NCBI RefSeq assembly: GCF_009760905.1
Contig: NZ_VIRW01000004.1
Coordinates: 165,665 to 229,664 of the forward strand
Origin: Chitinibacter sp. GC72
GTDB taxonomy: Bacteria > Pseudomonadota > Gammaproteobacteria > Burkholderiales > Chitinibacteraceae
Direction: 5' to 3'
Length of the DNA: 64,000 nt
This document shows, piece after piece, positions 1 to 9,628 of the stretch (position 1 is the first letter of the stretch; each line of letters begins with the position of its first letter). A program made the position numbers and the translations under genes. Below the pieces are notes generated by a model. That model had not been told where the DNA came from and searched no databases. It worked only from the letters and a program-made list of their open reading frames with translations.

Positions 1-1749
1 GCGTGCTTTGGCGATTTCGGTGGCGGTGCGCACTTTATCGACATCGGCACCGGTGCCCGATTGACCAGTGGAGTAGCTGATCATGGCCACTTTCGGGTCA
101 ATGCCAAACGCTTTGGCCGAATACGCGCTTTGCGCGGCAATTTCGGCCAGCTGCTCGGCGCTCGGATTCGGGTTAACAGCGCAATCGCCGTACACCAGCA
201 CCTGCTCGGGCATCAGCATAAAGAAGACCGACGAGACAATCGAGCTGCCCGGTGCGGTTTTGATCAGCTGCAAGGCCGGACGGATGGTGTTGGCCGTGGT
301 GTGGATGGCGCCGGAAACCAGGCCGTCCACTTCGTCAATCGCCAGCATCATGGTGCCGAGAACGACGTTGTCTTCCAGCTGGCGCAGCGCCTGGATTTCG
401 GTCAGGCCTTTGGATTTGCGCAATTCAACCATCGGTGCCACGTAGCGGGCGCGGATTTCTTCCGGGTCCAGAATCTGCAAGGTCGGCGGAATCGTCACGC
501 CCTGCGTGGCGGCGACAGCTTCAATCGTCGCGCGATTACCAAGCAGGATACATTGCGCAATGCCTTTTTCTTCGCAGACAATCGCTGCGCAAATGGTGCG
601 CGGCTCTTCGCCTTCGGGCAGCACAATGCGTTTGTTGGCCGCGCGTGCTTTCTGGATCAGCTGGTAGCGGAAAGCAGGCGGGCTCAGGTGGTGTACGCCC
701 TTGGTATTGACGCCCACCATCAGGCCTTCGACATCCAGTTGCTCGGCCACGGCGTTGATCACGCGCGTCATGCGGTCTTTATCGTCGGCAGGAACGGCCG
801 TGGGCACCTGGCTGATGGCCAGCGCCGTACCAAAGCTATCGCCGTCGGTGCGCAGCACCGGAATGCCCGAATGAAACGCCATTTGCGTGAAATCACGCAC
901 GGTTTCGTTCAGATGCGTGCTGTGCGTGAGCACCAGCCCGGCCAGTTGCACGCCATTGCTGGCCGCCAGCGCGGTGGCCAGAATCACGTCGTCTCGATCG
1001 CCCGAGCTGACAATCAGCGCGCCCGGCTGCAGGCGGCGAATCACTTCGGGTACCGCGCGCGCCGCGACGACGGTTTCGGTGACGCGGCGTTTGGTCAGCT
1101 CGCCTTTCACGACGATTTCGGCGTCCAGATGTAGCGCCACATCGAGCGTGCGCGGTGCCAGCAGGTGCGGATCAAACTCGATGACGCCCCAGATCGGCAA
1201 ATCGCCAATCGCGGCTTTCATTGCGTCGCTATCAAAATTAACCGGCGCTTTATTGAAAATCACCCCACCCACCTGCACGCCTTCATTGCGGAACTGGCGC
1301 TCGGCCACTTTGACTTCTTCGGCCACATTGCCCGCGCTGGCATCGGTGACCAAGATCACCGTGGCTTGCAGGCCCAGCGCCATTTGCGTGTTGAGCTGGG
1401 TGGTAAACGGATTGGCCGGATCGGGGTGCAGGCCTTCGACCACCAGCACGTCGGCGCCAGCGGCAGCGCTCATGCTCATGGTGACGATTTCTTCGAGCAG
1501 ATCGTCGGTTTCATCAATGGACACCTGCTCGATGGCGTATTGGGCTGGCAGTGCATCGGGCACATCCAGCTGGCAGATCCGGCGCGCAAAATGGCTGGAG
1601 CGCTCGATTTCGCTGGCGGTCTGGTCCTGAGCCACCGGTTTTACAAACCCTACTTTCAAGCTTTGGTTTTGCAGGCAGCGCACCACGCCCAATGTCACCG
1701 AGGTCAGGCCCACATTGTGGCGGGTTGGCGCAATAAAAAAGGTTTGCAT
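1..1749 (-). CDS. pta: Phosphate acetyltransferase Pta (3' end outside window)
   Basis: Interconverts acetyl-CoA and acetyl phosphate in the acetate/overflow pathway; cytoplasmic. Reading the minus strand from the ATG at 1749 gives an uninterrupted 583-codon frame starting MQTFFIAPTRHNVGL. It has the BioD-like N-terminal nucleotide-binding domain of long Pta enzymes, a central DRTGG-type region (around residues 215-330) and then the catalytic PTA/PTB domain from about residue 365 (RIVLPEGEEPRT, later STGQSGTG). Long Pta proteins are about 700 residues, so roughly the last 120 are beyond base 1. Ackalike partner genes are not visible. The ribosome site before 1749 is weak (GTGGAA). All plus-strand frames across this region are shadows. 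Confidence 0.93.
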   Translation of the reverse strand, partial: MQTFFIAPTRHNVGLTSVTLGVVRCLQNQSLKVGFVKPVAQDQTASEIERSSHFARRICQLDVPDALPAQYAIEQVSIDETDDLLEEIVTMSMSAAAGADVLVVEGLHPDPANPFTTQLNTQMALGLQATVILVTDASAGNVAEEVKVAERQFRNEGVQVGGVIFNKAPVNFDSDAMKAAIGDLPIWGVIEFDPHLLAPRTLDVALHLDAEIVVKGELTKRRVTETVVAARAVPEVIRRLQPGALIVSSGDRDDVILATALAASNGVQLAGLVLTHSTHLNETVRDFTQMAFHSGIPVLRTDGDSFGTALAISQVPTAVPADDKDRMTRVINAVAEQLDVEGLMVGVNTKGVHHLSPPAFRYQLIQKARAANKRIVLPEGEEPRTICAAIVCEEKGIAQCILLGNRATIEAVAATQGVTIPPTLQILDPEEIRARYVAPMVELRKSKGLTEIQALRQLEDNVVLGTMMLAIDEVDGLVSGAIHTTANTIRPALQLIKTAPGSSIVSSVFFMLMPEQVLVYGDCAVNPNPSAEQLAEIAAQSAYSAKAFGIDPKVAMISYSTGQSGTGADVDKVRTATEIAKAR

Positions 1750-1943
1750 GATTGGGTTCCACTTACGTTAAGCAATACAGCCGCCACTATAAACAATCCT
1801 CGTGCAGCGCAGCATGACATAGCTCTAAAAAGTAGGCCGAATGGAAATATTGCCATGACATTTTTTCATTTTGTACCAGACACATTCGGCAGGGCTGGGC
1901 AAAATGTCTATTCTCAAATGACCTTCGCCCGGAAGCCACGCGC

Positions 1944-2951
1944 ATGAGCCCACCTTCAGTCAGTACTACAGCCAACACATCAGCCCAGCAGATCATCATC
2001 GAGCAACACGGCAACGAGCAGCAGATGCTGCTGCGCCCAACGACTATCAATGCGCCTGCAGCGGGCGAAGTGCTGCTGCGGCAAACGGCGATTGGTCTTA
2101 ATTTCATCGACACCTATCATCGCTCCGGCCTTTATCCGCTCAGCCTTCCCAGTGGCTTGGGGCTGGAAGCGTGCGGCGTCGTTGAAGCCGTGGGCGATGG
2201 CGTGAGCGAATTTCTGGTGGGCGACCGGGTGGCCTACGCGGGCGGTGCTGTCGGTGCCTATACCACGCACCGTATCATGCCAGAGGCCAAACTGGTGCTG
2301 GTTCCTGAACACATACCCGATGATATGGCCGCCGCAACCTTGCTGCGCGGCATGACGGCGCAGTATTTGCTAAAGCAGACTTTTCCGGTCACGGCAGGGC
2401 AAACCATTCTGGTGCACGCCGCGGCGGGCGGCGTAGGGCAGATCCTGTGCCAGTGGGCGCAAAGCCTAGGCGTTACGGTGATCGGCACGGCGGGCGGTGC
2501 GGCCAAAGTAGCGCAAGCGCAAGCCTGGTGCGATCACGTGCTCGATTACAGTGGCGAGGCCTGGGTGGCGCAGGTGCGCGAATTGACGCAAGGCCAAGGC
2601 GTGCCCGTGGTGCACGACGGCGTGGGCGCGGCGACTTTTCTGCCCTCGCTCGATTGCCTGTCGCCACGCGGGCTGATGGTCAGCTTTGGCAACGCCTCGG
2701 GTGCGGTGGACGCGTTTAATCTGGGCGTGCTGGCGAGCAAAGGCTCGCTGTTTGTGACCCGCCCCACGCTGGCGCATTACACCGCCAGCCGCGCTGCGCT
2801 GCTGGCCTGCGCGAATGACTACTGGCAGGCACTGCTGCAAGGCCGGGTGCGCCCGGTGATAGGTCAGCGCTATGCGCTGGCCGACGTTGCACAGGCGCAT
2901 CGTGATCTGGCGCAGCGCAAAACCAGCGGTGCAACGGTGCTGATCCCATGA
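1944..2951 (+). CDS. qor: Quinone oxidoreductase / zinc-independent medium-chain dehydrogenase
   Basis: 335-residue NADPH:quinone reductase of the MDR superfamily, expected to reduce quinones or other alpha,beta-unsaturated carbonyls in the cytoplasm. The N-terminal GroES-like domain (NFIDTYHRSGLYP) is followed by the Rossmann domain with the nucleotide-binding loop HAAAGGVGQ near residue 160. The zinc-ligand cysteines of alcohol dehydrogenases are absent, as in QorA. It overlaps the next gene by 4 bases (ATGA), so the two are probably translated together. A candidate 47-bp palindromic element (2271-2317) lies inside the frame. Length matches the family (about 325-335). Confidence 0.9.
   Translation: MSPPSVSTTANTSAQQIIIEQHGNEQQMLLRPTTINAPAAGEVLLRQTAIGLNFIDTYHRSGLYPLSLPSGLGLEACGVVEAVGDGVSEFLVGDRVAYAGGAVGAYTTHRIMPEAKLVLVPEHIPDDMAAATLLRGMTAQYLLKQTFPVTAGQTILVHAAAGGVGQILCQWAQSLGVTVIGTAGGAAKVAQAQAWCDHVLDYSGEAWVAQVRELTQGQGVPVVHDGVGAATFLPSLDCLSPRGLMVSFGNASGAVDAFNLGVLASKGSLFVTRPTLAHYTASRAALLACANDYWQALLQGRVRPVIGQRYALADVAQAHRDLAQRKTSGATVLIP
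2271..2317. repeat. 47-bp palindromic element (weak copy, inside qor)
   Basis: CGTAT-N37-ATACC at the exact 47-bp spacing of the family; the outermost base on the left is C instead of G and interior pairing is poor. It lies in the coding sequence and includes an ATA codon near its right end. Because one such match is expected by chance when only GTAT/ATAC ends are required, this is one of the least certain copies. Confidence 0.35.
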
Positions 2952-3517
2952 CCCAGCTTATTTACCTGCACGGCTTTTTATCCAGCCCGCTATCGGACAA
3001 AGCCCAGCTCACGCAGCAGTGGATGATGCAGCAAGGGCTGGCAGACCGGCTGATCTGCCCGCAAATACCGATGCAGCCCGATGCGGCGATTGCGCTGATT
3101 GGCTCGATATTGCAGCCGCTCAATGGCAACTTCTGCGTGGTCGGCAGCTCGCTGGGCGGTTTTTTTGCCACCTGGGCGGTGGAGGAGTTTGGCGGGCGGG
3201 CCGTGCTGGTGAACCCGGCGGTCAGGCCTTACGATCTGATCAATCAATATCTGGGGCCGCAGGAAAACTACTACACTGGCGAAATTCATCAAATTGACGC
3301 GTCTTTTGCGGCGCAATTGCAGCAATACGAGCGCGCACCTACCCGGTTGTCGCACTACTGGCTGCTGACGCAAGAGGGCGACGAAGTGCTCGATTACCGA
3401 ATTGGCGTAGACTATTACCGGGGTTGCCTGCAAACTGTCGAGCCCGGCGGCGATCACGGTTTTACCGATTTTGAGCGCTATTTGCCGCAAATCTGGCGCT
3501 TTGCTTGCCCTGATTAA
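2948..3517 (+). CDS. yqiA: YqiA-type alpha/beta-fold esterase
   Basis: 189-residue serine hydrolase of the YqiA/YcfP family, which hydrolyses short acyl esters (including acyl-CoA-type substrates in E. coli); the physiological substrate here is unknown. Visible features are the LIYLHGFLSSP oxyanion-loop start, the nucleophile elbow GSSLGG with Ser68, and GDHGF carrying the catalytic histidine near residue 172. It starts inside the stop of the upstream quinone reductase (ATGA overlap) and is followed 22 bases later by the peroxidase gene, so the three probably form one transcript. Cytoplasmic, no signal peptide. Confidence 0.85.
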   Translation: MTQLIYLHGFLSSPLSDKAQLTQQWMMQQGLADRLICPQIPMQPDAAIALIGSILQPLNGNFCVVGSSLGGFFATWAVEEFGGRAVLVNPAVRPYDLINQYLGPQENYYTGEIHQIDASFAAQLQQYERAPTRLSHYWLLTQEGDEVLDYRIGVDYYRGCLQTVEPGGDHGFTDFERYLPQIWRFACPD

Positions 3518-3539
3518 TCATCCATCGAGAAGAAGAACT

Positions 3540-4463
3540 ATGACCACACCGCAAAGTGGCATTTTGCCTGATGCATCGAGTAATGGTTTATTTATGCTGT
3601 TTCGCCGCCGGCTGGGGCGCCGTGCCGACGCGCGTTGCAAGGCTTTGTTTGCCCAGTGGGCCCAGCGCGTTGCCGCGCTGGCCGATGCCAACCCGGACGC
3701 CGGTTTTGTGGCTTGTCTGGGTTTTGGTGCTGATTTGTGGCCCGAACTCTACGGCCTGCAAAAGCCTGCCAAATTAAGGGCTTTTCCGCGCATTGCCGGG
3801 GCGATTCATCCTGCGCCGGCCACGCAATGCGACATGATGCTGCATTTGCGCGCCGAGCGTTTTGACGTACTGTACGAGTTTGCCGAGCAGTTCACGCAGG
3901 ATATGACCGATTGGTTTGACGCGATTGAAACCGTGCACGGCTTTCGCTACCGCGACAAACGCGACCTGACCGGCTTTGTCGATGGCACCGAAAACCCCGG
4001 TGGTGACGAGCGTGCGGCGGTGGCACTGGTTGGCAATGAAGACCCTGAATGGGCAGGCGGCAGCTATCTGCACGTGCAGCGCTATGTGCACCGCATGGAA
4101 AGCTGGAACAAGTTGCCGGTCAAGCAGCAGGAGGCCGTGATTGGTCGCACCAAGGAAAGCGATGAAGAATTGCCCGACGAGGATAAACCGTTTACCGCGC
4201 ACATCAGCCGGGTGGTGATCGAGCAGGACGGGGAAGAGCTGCAAATTCTGCGTCAATCGCTACCGTATGGCTCGCCCAGCGGCGACAAGGGGCTGTATTT
4301 TACGTCCTACTGCAAAACGCCGGATATTTTCGAGAAAATGCTCGCCCGTATGGTTGCCCCGACCTCGGATGGCCGCGTAGACCATTTGCTTAACTTCAGC
4401 CGGGCGGTCACCGGCGCGGCGTTTTTTGTGCCCAGTATCGAGGCGCTCAAGCGGCTGGCCTAA
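3540..4463 (+). CDS. yfeX: Dyp-type heme peroxidase, YfeX-like
   Basis: About 307 residues, the usual length for YfeX-type dye-decolorizing peroxidases, which use H2O2 and a b-type heme. The signature GFVDGTENP with the distal aspartate is present near residue 147, followed by the histidine-bearing region (RYVHRMESW) expected to supply the proximal ligand. The start was placed at the ATG at 3540 because a purine-rich GAGAAGAAGAA precedes it; a longer frame from 3471 would overlap the esterase. No signal peptide, so cytoplasmic. The gene converges on the membrane sulfatase-like gene, with a perfect stem-loop between them. Confidence 0.88.
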   Translation: MTTPQSGILPDASSNGLFMLFRRRLGRRADARCKALFAQWAQRVAALADANPDAGFVACLGFGADLWPELYGLQKPAKLRAFPRIAGAIHPAPATQCDMMLHLRAERFDVLYEFAEQFTQDMTDWFDAIETVHGFRYRDKRDLTGFVDGTENPGGDERAAVALVGNEDPEWAGGSYLHVQRYVHRMESWNKLPVKQQEAVIGRTKESDEELPDEDKPFTAHISRVVIEQDGEELQILRQSLPYGSPSGDKGLYFTSYCKTPDIFEKMLARMVAPTSDGRVDHLLNFSRAVTGAAFFVPSIEALKRLA

Positions 4464-4472
4464 GCGCCAAGG

Positions 4473-4505
4473 CATCGGCGATGACGTTTGCGCTCATCGC
4501 CGATG
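4473..4505. terminator. Bidirectional stem-loop between convergent genes
   Basis: Perfect 12-bp inverted repeat CATCGGCGATGA / TCATCGCCGATG with a 9-base loop, directly after the Dyp peroxidase stop and before the stop of the convergent membrane gene. No clear T-run follows on either strand, so termination activity is inferred from position and stem strength only. Confidence 0.55.
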
Positions 4506-4519
4506 GCCGCGAAGAAGGC

Positions 4520-6187
4520 TCAGGAATTGCCGAACAGGCGCTCGGCGTACAGGCCTTCGGGGAAGATATTGCGCCACCACAGCCCCTGCGTATAAAACCC
4601 TTCATTGCGCTGGCAGCGCTCGGCCACCGCATTGAAAAACGGGCTAACACTGCTGGTTTGACGCGACAGGCTGGCGGGCAGACAGAACAGCGGCTTGTCG
4701 GCCAGCTCGCTGGCCAGTGTGTCGGCCTGATTGCCCCGGCTGGAAGCGATATACAGCGGCACATCCCCCCGAATCCGATGATCTTGCGGGCTGAGCTGGT
4801 TTTTAAAGGCCAGTGCGCCCTTGTGATCGACTTCAAACATGGTCGGCGGCAGAATGCCGCTTTTAACAAATTCCTTGTTCAGCGCCGGTTTGTGGTCGCC
4901 AAACACCACCACAATCAGCTCGCGACCACGCGCTTTGGCTTGCTGCTGCAAGGCGCTGTTAAACGCCAGCAGATCGCTGACTGCCAGATCCAACCGGGCG
5001 CGGTACTGGCTTAAACCGGCGTCCTGATTGGCAATAAATGGGCCGTGCGTCGAGACGGTCACCAGAAACATCAGCTGTTTCTGCTGCGGCGGCGCGCTGC
5101 GGTATTGCTCCAGCGCCACATCGTACATCGCCGAATCTTTGGGCCAGCCCGCCTTGCGATTCCATTTCATTTTGTCGACAAAGCGGGTGTGGTCAAAGCC
5201 GAATTTGGGGTAAACCTCGGCGCGCTTGTAAAAGCTGCCGTAGTAGTTGTGCATGCCGGTGGTTAGATAGCCGTGGTTTTTCAGCTCGCTCACCAGCGTG
5301 GCGCTGCGCTGATCGTAGCGATCGGAAAAATTCTGGAAATCAATCCCGGGCAAGGCCAGCGAAGACAAGCCGGTCAGCGCTTCAAATTCGGCATCGGCCG
5401 TGCCGCCACCGTAAACCGGGCTGATAATGCGCGAGGCAACAAAACCGGCTTGCGAGAGCCGGTTCATCGGCGTAGGCATTTTTTCGTCGCTACTGGTGTA
5501 GCACGACTCGCACATCACCACGACGATATCCGGATCGGTATTGCCAGCCGGCGCGGGCAATTGCCGTGTGTAGAAATCGTGCTGCCCGCTTTTGGGCAGA
5601 TGCATGCTTTCCGCGCTCAGGATCAGATGCCCCAGAATGCCGTTCTGTTTGACGTTTTCGCGGAAATTGTAAAACACATAATTGGTGCTGAGCGTTTTGC
5701 TCAGTACCGCTTGCGATTGCGCCGCGTAAAGGCCGGTGCTGTCAAATTGCACGCCGACAATGGCGCACAGCATCAGGCCGGGCGCAATGCGGCGGGCCTT
5801 GAACTTGGGGCGGAACCACAAGCCCAGCGCAATCGCCGCCACCGTACCGACGCCGTAGCCAATAATGTCCCAGTCGATATATGAGGTGAGTGCCATGCCC
5901 TGGCCGACTTCCAGCAGATCACGCCCCAGCAAGGGCTCGCCAGTGGCCTTGTTTTTGACATAGCTGATGTTGTACAGCAGCGCTTCCAGGCTCAGCGTTG
6001 CCCAGACCGCAGCCCAGCGGTTGAGAAACATGGCAAAAAACAGATACAGCAAGGCCGAAAAACCGATGCGCGGGATATTCCACTGTCCATCCACGGCAAA
6101 ACGGCCCAGCAGCAGCATCAGGATGATGGCCAGCACGGCAAACCATTTTTGCTGCATAAACGGCGGGAATTTGAAAGACCACTTCAC
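4520..6187 (-). CDS. LTA synthase-like membrane sulfatase/phosphoglycerol transferase family protein
   Basis: About 555 residues. Four to five hydrophobic segments occupy the first 170 residues (for example FAVLAIILMLLLG and SALLYLFFAMFLN), followed by an extracytoplasmic alkaline-phosphatase-fold domain. The motif PVYGGGTADAEFEALTG contains the threonine (about residue 263) that serves as nucleophile in LtaS/OpgB-type enzymes; VVVMCES and VVFGDHKP supply metal-ligand segments. In Gram-negative bacteria such proteins modify envelope glycans or lipids with phosphoglycerol or phosphoethanolamine; the substrate here is not evident. The start is uncertain: the frame is open from a TTG at 6229, with GTG at 6187 and ATG at 6157 as alternatives, none with a strong ribosome site. 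Confidence 0.8.
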   Translation of the reverse strand: MKWSFKFPPFMQQKWFAVLAIILMLLLGRFAVDGQWNIPRIGFSALLYLFFAMFLNRWAAVWATLSLEALLYNISYVKNKATGEPLLGRDLLEVGQGMALTSYIDWDIIGYGVGTVAAIALGLWFRPKFKARRIAPGLMLCAIVGVQFDSTGLYAAQSQAVLSKTLSTNYVFYNFRENVKQNGILGHLILSAESMHLPKSGQHDFYTRQLPAPAGNTDPDIVVVMCESCYTSSDEKMPTPMNRLSQAGFVASRIISPVYGGGTADAEFEALTGLSSLALPGIDFQNFSDRYDQRSATLVSELKNHGYLTTGMHNYYGSFYKRAEVYPKFGFDHTRFVDKMKWNRKAGWPKDSAMYDVALEQYRSAPPQQKQLMFLVTVSTHGPFIANQDAGLSQYRARLDLAVSDLLAFNSALQQQAKARGRELIVVVFGDHKPALNKEFVKSGILPPTMFEVDHKGALAFKNQLSPQDHRIRGDVPLYIASSRGNQADTLASELADKPLFCLPASLSRQTSSVSPFFNAVAERCQRNEGFYTQGLWWRNIFPEGLYAERLFGNS

Positions 6188-6299
6188 TTTGATGCACAAC
6201 CCGGATAAAGAGGGCGAATTATGACGCAATTGTGACCCTGCTGCAGCGGCACAAATGCCGATCCGATATGCGGACGTGGTTCGTTAGATCTTAATGATG

Positions 6300-6346
6300 G
6301 GTATTGCCTTGCAGGTCAATTAGCATATGGCCTGCAAGGTAATACC
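6300..6346. repeat. 47-bp palindromic element, intergenic (best hairpin)
   Basis: Perfect GGTAT/ATACC ends. The arms GGTATTGCCTTGCAGG and CCTGCAAGGTAATACC pair over 15 of 16 positions, leaving a 15-base loop. It sits directly downstream of the aceK stop codon and 70-110 bases upstream of the divergent-side membrane gene. Shares its right arm with the copy at 16913. Confidence 0.9.
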
Positions 6347-6353
6347 TATTTGC

Positions 6354-8093
6354 TTATGGATGAAAGCGCAATGATTGCGGGTAAGGATAAAAATCTTCCA
6401 CGATGCCTTGCTGGATGCGTGCTTTGCAGTCTTGCCAGAATTTGGGCGTGAGCAGGTCGGCGTGATATTTGATAAAGGCCGCTCGCACGTCGGGCCGGGT
6501 GAGCAGAAAGTTGCCGAATTCTTCCGGATAAACTTCGTTCTTATTGCCGCTAAACCAGGTCTCGCCGCTCATTTCAAATTCGGGCGAGGGCGGCGGCGGA
6601 ATGCGGCGGAAATCGCAATCGGTCATGTATTCGATTTCGTCGTAATCGTAAAACACCACGCGGCCAGCGTGCGTAACGCCGAAATTTTTGAACAGCATAT
6701 CGCCGGGGAAGATGTTGGCAATCGCCAGCTCGCGCAGCGCATTGCCATAATCGCGAATCACCGCTTCCACCTGCTCGCCTTTGCGATGCTGGATATACAG
6801 ATTGAGCGGTTTCATCCGGCATTCGATAAACAGGTGGCGAATCACGATGCTGTCGCCGTCTTCCTCAATCGCCGACGGCGCCAGCTCGCGCAATTCGGCC
6901 AAGACTTCTTCGGCAAAACGCGCTTTGGGCAGCGCCACATCGGAAAACTCCAGCGAATCGGCCATGCGCCCGACCCGATCATGTTGCTTTACCAATAAAT
7001 ATTTGGCGCGCACCGTGGCATGATCGACTTCCTTGGGCGGCGCAAACACATCCTTAATGATTTTGAAGACATACGGAAACGAGGGCAGCGTAAACACGCT
7101 CATCACCATGCCCTTGGTACCCGGCGCAAAAACAAACTGATCATTTGAATGGCGTAAATGATGAAACAGCTCGCGGTAAAACATGGTTTTGCCCTGCTTG
7201 CCCAGCCCCAGCATGGTGTACAGCTCGGCACGCGGCTTGTTGGGCAGCATATCGTGCAAAAACTGCACATAGGCCGAGGGCGCGGCCATATCGACCAGAA
7301 AATAGGCGCGCGACAGCGAAAACAGATGGCGGATTTGCGCGGGCTTGAACAGGGCGGCGTCAATTTGCAGTTGTCCATTGTCACGGCAGACCGGCAGCGC
7401 AAACGGAATTTTGCGGCGGCCATACGTGGCCTGCCCGATCAGATACGCCGATTTATTGCGATAAAACGGCGAAGCCAGTACCTGGATATAGCTGCTGAAT
7501 TTGGCTTTGAACGGTTTGCCCACATGTCGGCGTAGCGCCAGAATAATCCGGCGTACATCGCCGGGCAGATCGGCAAACGGCTGGGTAAAGCCAAAGTCAC
7601 TGATGATCTGGCTAATGGTCGCCGCCAGCCCGGCTTCATTGGGGTAATAGGTGCGAAACGCCGGGCCATCGGCTTCGATGTATTCGGTCGACACCGCCGG
7701 GCGATAGAAAATGAAGTCATTGTGGAAATACGTGCGGTGCAAAATGCGGCAGCAGACCGAGTTAAAAAAAGTCTCCGCCAGCTCCATTTGCTTGTGATTG
7801 ATCAGCAGGCCGATGTACTGCTGCTTTACTTTTTGCCACACCGGATCGGGCAGGCTATCGGCGTTGAATTCCTCTTTGAGTCGCTGCACGCATTCCTGGA
7901 CGCGCAAATCATAAAAAGCAATCCGGTCGCGCACCAGCGTTTGCTGGGCGTGGATGTCGCCGGTTTCAAAATTGGCTTGCGCGGCGCGGCTGGCCTCGCG
8001 AAACAGCTGGTAGTGATGGTTAAAGCCATCGAGTAAAGCTTGCGCAATCGCATGGCCCAAAGCCAGATCATTCCGTACGCTGGGTGCATTCAT
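6354..8093 (-). CDS. aceK: Isocitrate dehydrogenase kinase/phosphatase
   Basis: Bifunctional enzyme that phosphorylates and dephosphorylates isocitrate dehydrogenase, switching carbon between the TCA cycle and the glyoxylate shunt. The 579-residue product matches E. coli AceK (578). Typical AceK segments are visible: FYRPAVSTEYIEADGPAFR, the kinase region around PGTKGMVMSVFTLPSFPYVFK, and the C-terminal FYDYDEIEYMTDCDFR. The ATG at 8093 was chosen over an in-frame TTG at 8111. No aceA or aceB neighbour is in the window, so it is not in the classical aceBAK arrangement. A 47-bp element lies just after its stop. Confidence 0.96.
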   Translation of the reverse strand: MNAPSVRNDLALGHAIAQALLDGFNHHYQLFREASRAAQANFETGDIHAQQTLVRDRIAFYDLRVQECVQRLKEEFNADSLPDPVWQKVKQQYIGLLINHKQMELAETFFNSVCCRILHRTYFHNDFIFYRPAVSTEYIEADGPAFRTYYPNEAGLAATISQIISDFGFTQPFADLPGDVRRIILALRRHVGKPFKAKFSSYIQVLASPFYRNKSAYLIGQATYGRRKIPFALPVCRDNGQLQIDAALFKPAQIRHLFSLSRAYFLVDMAAPSAYVQFLHDMLPNKPRAELYTMLGLGKQGKTMFYRELFHHLRHSNDQFVFAPGTKGMVMSVFTLPSFPYVFKIIKDVFAPPKEVDHATVRAKYLLVKQHDRVGRMADSLEFSDVALPKARFAEEVLAELRELAPSAIEEDGDSIVIRHLFIECRMKPLNLYIQHRKGEQVEAVIRDYGNALRELAIANIFPGDMLFKNFGVTHAGRVVFYDYDEIEYMTDCDFRRIPPPPSPEFEMSGETWFSGNKNEVYPEEFGNFLLTRPDVRAAFIKYHADLLTPKFWQDCKARIQQGIVEDFYPYPQSLRFHP

Positions 8094-8238
8094 CAGAAAA
8101 CCCGTTATCAAGTCACAATGCTTTCAGTGTAGGCGGCACGGCAAAATTTGCTGCATTGCAATGTGTACGGATCGGCGTAATTTGATTTGTGAAGCGCCGC
8201 GCCAGCTGCCAGTATAAGAGCATCGAGTTGAAGGATTC

Positions 8239-9531
8239 ATGATGTTTCAGCGCCTTAGCCTGCCGGGCATGATCAGCATTCTGTTTGGAATCAGTTTGGT
8301 TTTGCTGGTGTGGCAGCATTATGGTCTGAACAAAAGTCTGGTGATTAATGGCAAGGCTCCATTTGACATCGTGGTGGCTGACGATAGGCTCGATGGCGGG
8401 CAATCGGTGGCGACCATTAGCCGGATCGGGTCAGCGCTGCGGCTGGAATGCGCGCTCGATAAATCGTTTACCTGGCCGTATTGCGAAATGGGCGTCGAGC
8501 TCGCCACGCCACCCAATGGCATTGATTTTCGCAGCTATCAAAGCGTGCGCATGAAAATGAGCTACACCGGCCCGGGCAAGCACCGGGTGCGGTTTTTTAT
8601 GCGCAACTACCATCCGGTATATAGCGATCTGCACGAGAGCACCACCTGGAAGCTCAATGAAGTGCAATTTATTGTGCAGGACGGCGCAGAGGTGAGTTTG
8701 CCGCTGGACAAGTTCAACGTCGCCTCATGGTGGCTGGCCGACAAGAATATCCCGCTCGATCATTACGGCGTCGATCTGAGCAATGTGCCCCTGCTGATTA
8801 TTTCCACCGCCGGTCTGCAAGAGCCCGGTATGCACACGATTGACATCGAGTATGTGATTTTTGAAGGCAAATACATCAGTCGCGAACAGATGCTTCTGCT
8901 GATCGTGCTGCTATGGGGGCTGCTGGGTATTGCCGTGATGGTCAAAATGCTGCTCGGTTTGCACCTTCGCCTGCAAAAAGCCCGTCTGCACGCATCCGAG
9001 CTGATTATTGCCAATGCCTCGCTGCAGGAAGAAAAACGCCGGATCGCCGATCAGGCCAAACTCGATCCGCTAACCCAGGTACGCAATCGCTCGGGCATCC
9101 GCAATGATATTGCGCGGGAAATGGAAAAAGCCGACGCCACCGCCCCGCTGGCCATGGTGATTTGCGATATTGATCACTTTAAAAAAGTGAATGATCAACA
9201 CGGCCACGCGCGCGGCGATGAAGTGCTGGTCAAATTTGCCCAGATTCTGACCGCGCACGTCCGGCATGGTGATTATGTGGTGCGCTGGGGCGGTGAAGAA
9301 TTTGTGCTGTTCCTGCCGCAAACCGAAGGTGCGCAGGCGCATCTGGTCGCCGAGAAACTGCGCGAAGCGGTGCAAAACGCCATCTGGCCAGCCGGAATCG
9401 CGCTCACCGCCAGCTTTGGCGTCAGCGTGGTTGGCCCTGACGGCTTTGGCAAAGCGCTTGAGCGCGCCGACAAAGCCCTGTACGCCGCCAAAGCCAATGG
9501 CCGCAACCGGGTAGAGTACGCCCAGCCCTGA
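8239..9531 (+). CDS. Membrane-anchored GGDEF diguanylate cyclase
   Basis: 430 residues. A first membrane segment lies at residues 8-25, then a periplasmic region of about 200 residues that looks like a carbohydrate-binding/CIA30-like beta fold (not assigned), a second membrane segment (MLLLIVLLWGLLGIAVMVK, about 217-240), a short coiled segment (LIIANASLQEEKRRIADQAK), and a C-terminal GGDEF domain. The active-site signature is GGEEF within RWGGEEFVLFLP, and the metal-binding CDIDHFKKVND is intact, so c-di-GMP synthesis is expected. No RxxD inhibitory site is obvious five residues before GGEEF. Ribosome site GAAGGA precedes the start. Divergent from aceK. Confidence 0.88.
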   Translation: MMFQRLSLPGMISILFGISLVLLVWQHYGLNKSLVINGKAPFDIVVADDRLDGGQSVATISRIGSALRLECALDKSFTWPYCEMGVELATPPNGIDFRSYQSVRMKMSYTGPGKHRVRFFMRNYHPVYSDLHESTTWKLNEVQFIVQDGAEVSLPLDKFNVASWWLADKNIPLDHYGVDLSNVPLLIISTAGLQEPGMHTIDIEYVIFEGKYISREQMLLLIVLLWGLLGIAVMVKMLLGLHLRLQKARLHASELIIANASLQEEKRRIADQAKLDPLTQVRNRSGIRNDIAREMEKADATAPLAMVICDIDHFKKVNDQHGHARGDEVLVKFAQILTAHVRHGDYVVRWGGEEFVLFLPQTEGAQAHLVAEKLREAVQNAIWPAGIALTASFGVSVVGPDGFGKALERADKALYAAKANGRNRVEYAQP

Positions 9532-9628
9532 TCGCCACTGCGTCTGGCAGTTTGTACTCCCCAAGCCAGGCACAAACTCTTACAATGCGCAGCTTGTTGA
9601 ATAAACCTCAACCCTGTGAAGGATAACC

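Noticed and set aside
61-1630. Several plus-strand frames up to 357 codons
   Set aside because: They are opposite-strand shadows of pta; the proteins are rich in His/Arg/Gln with no family resemblance, while the minus strand reads as phosphate acetyltransferase.
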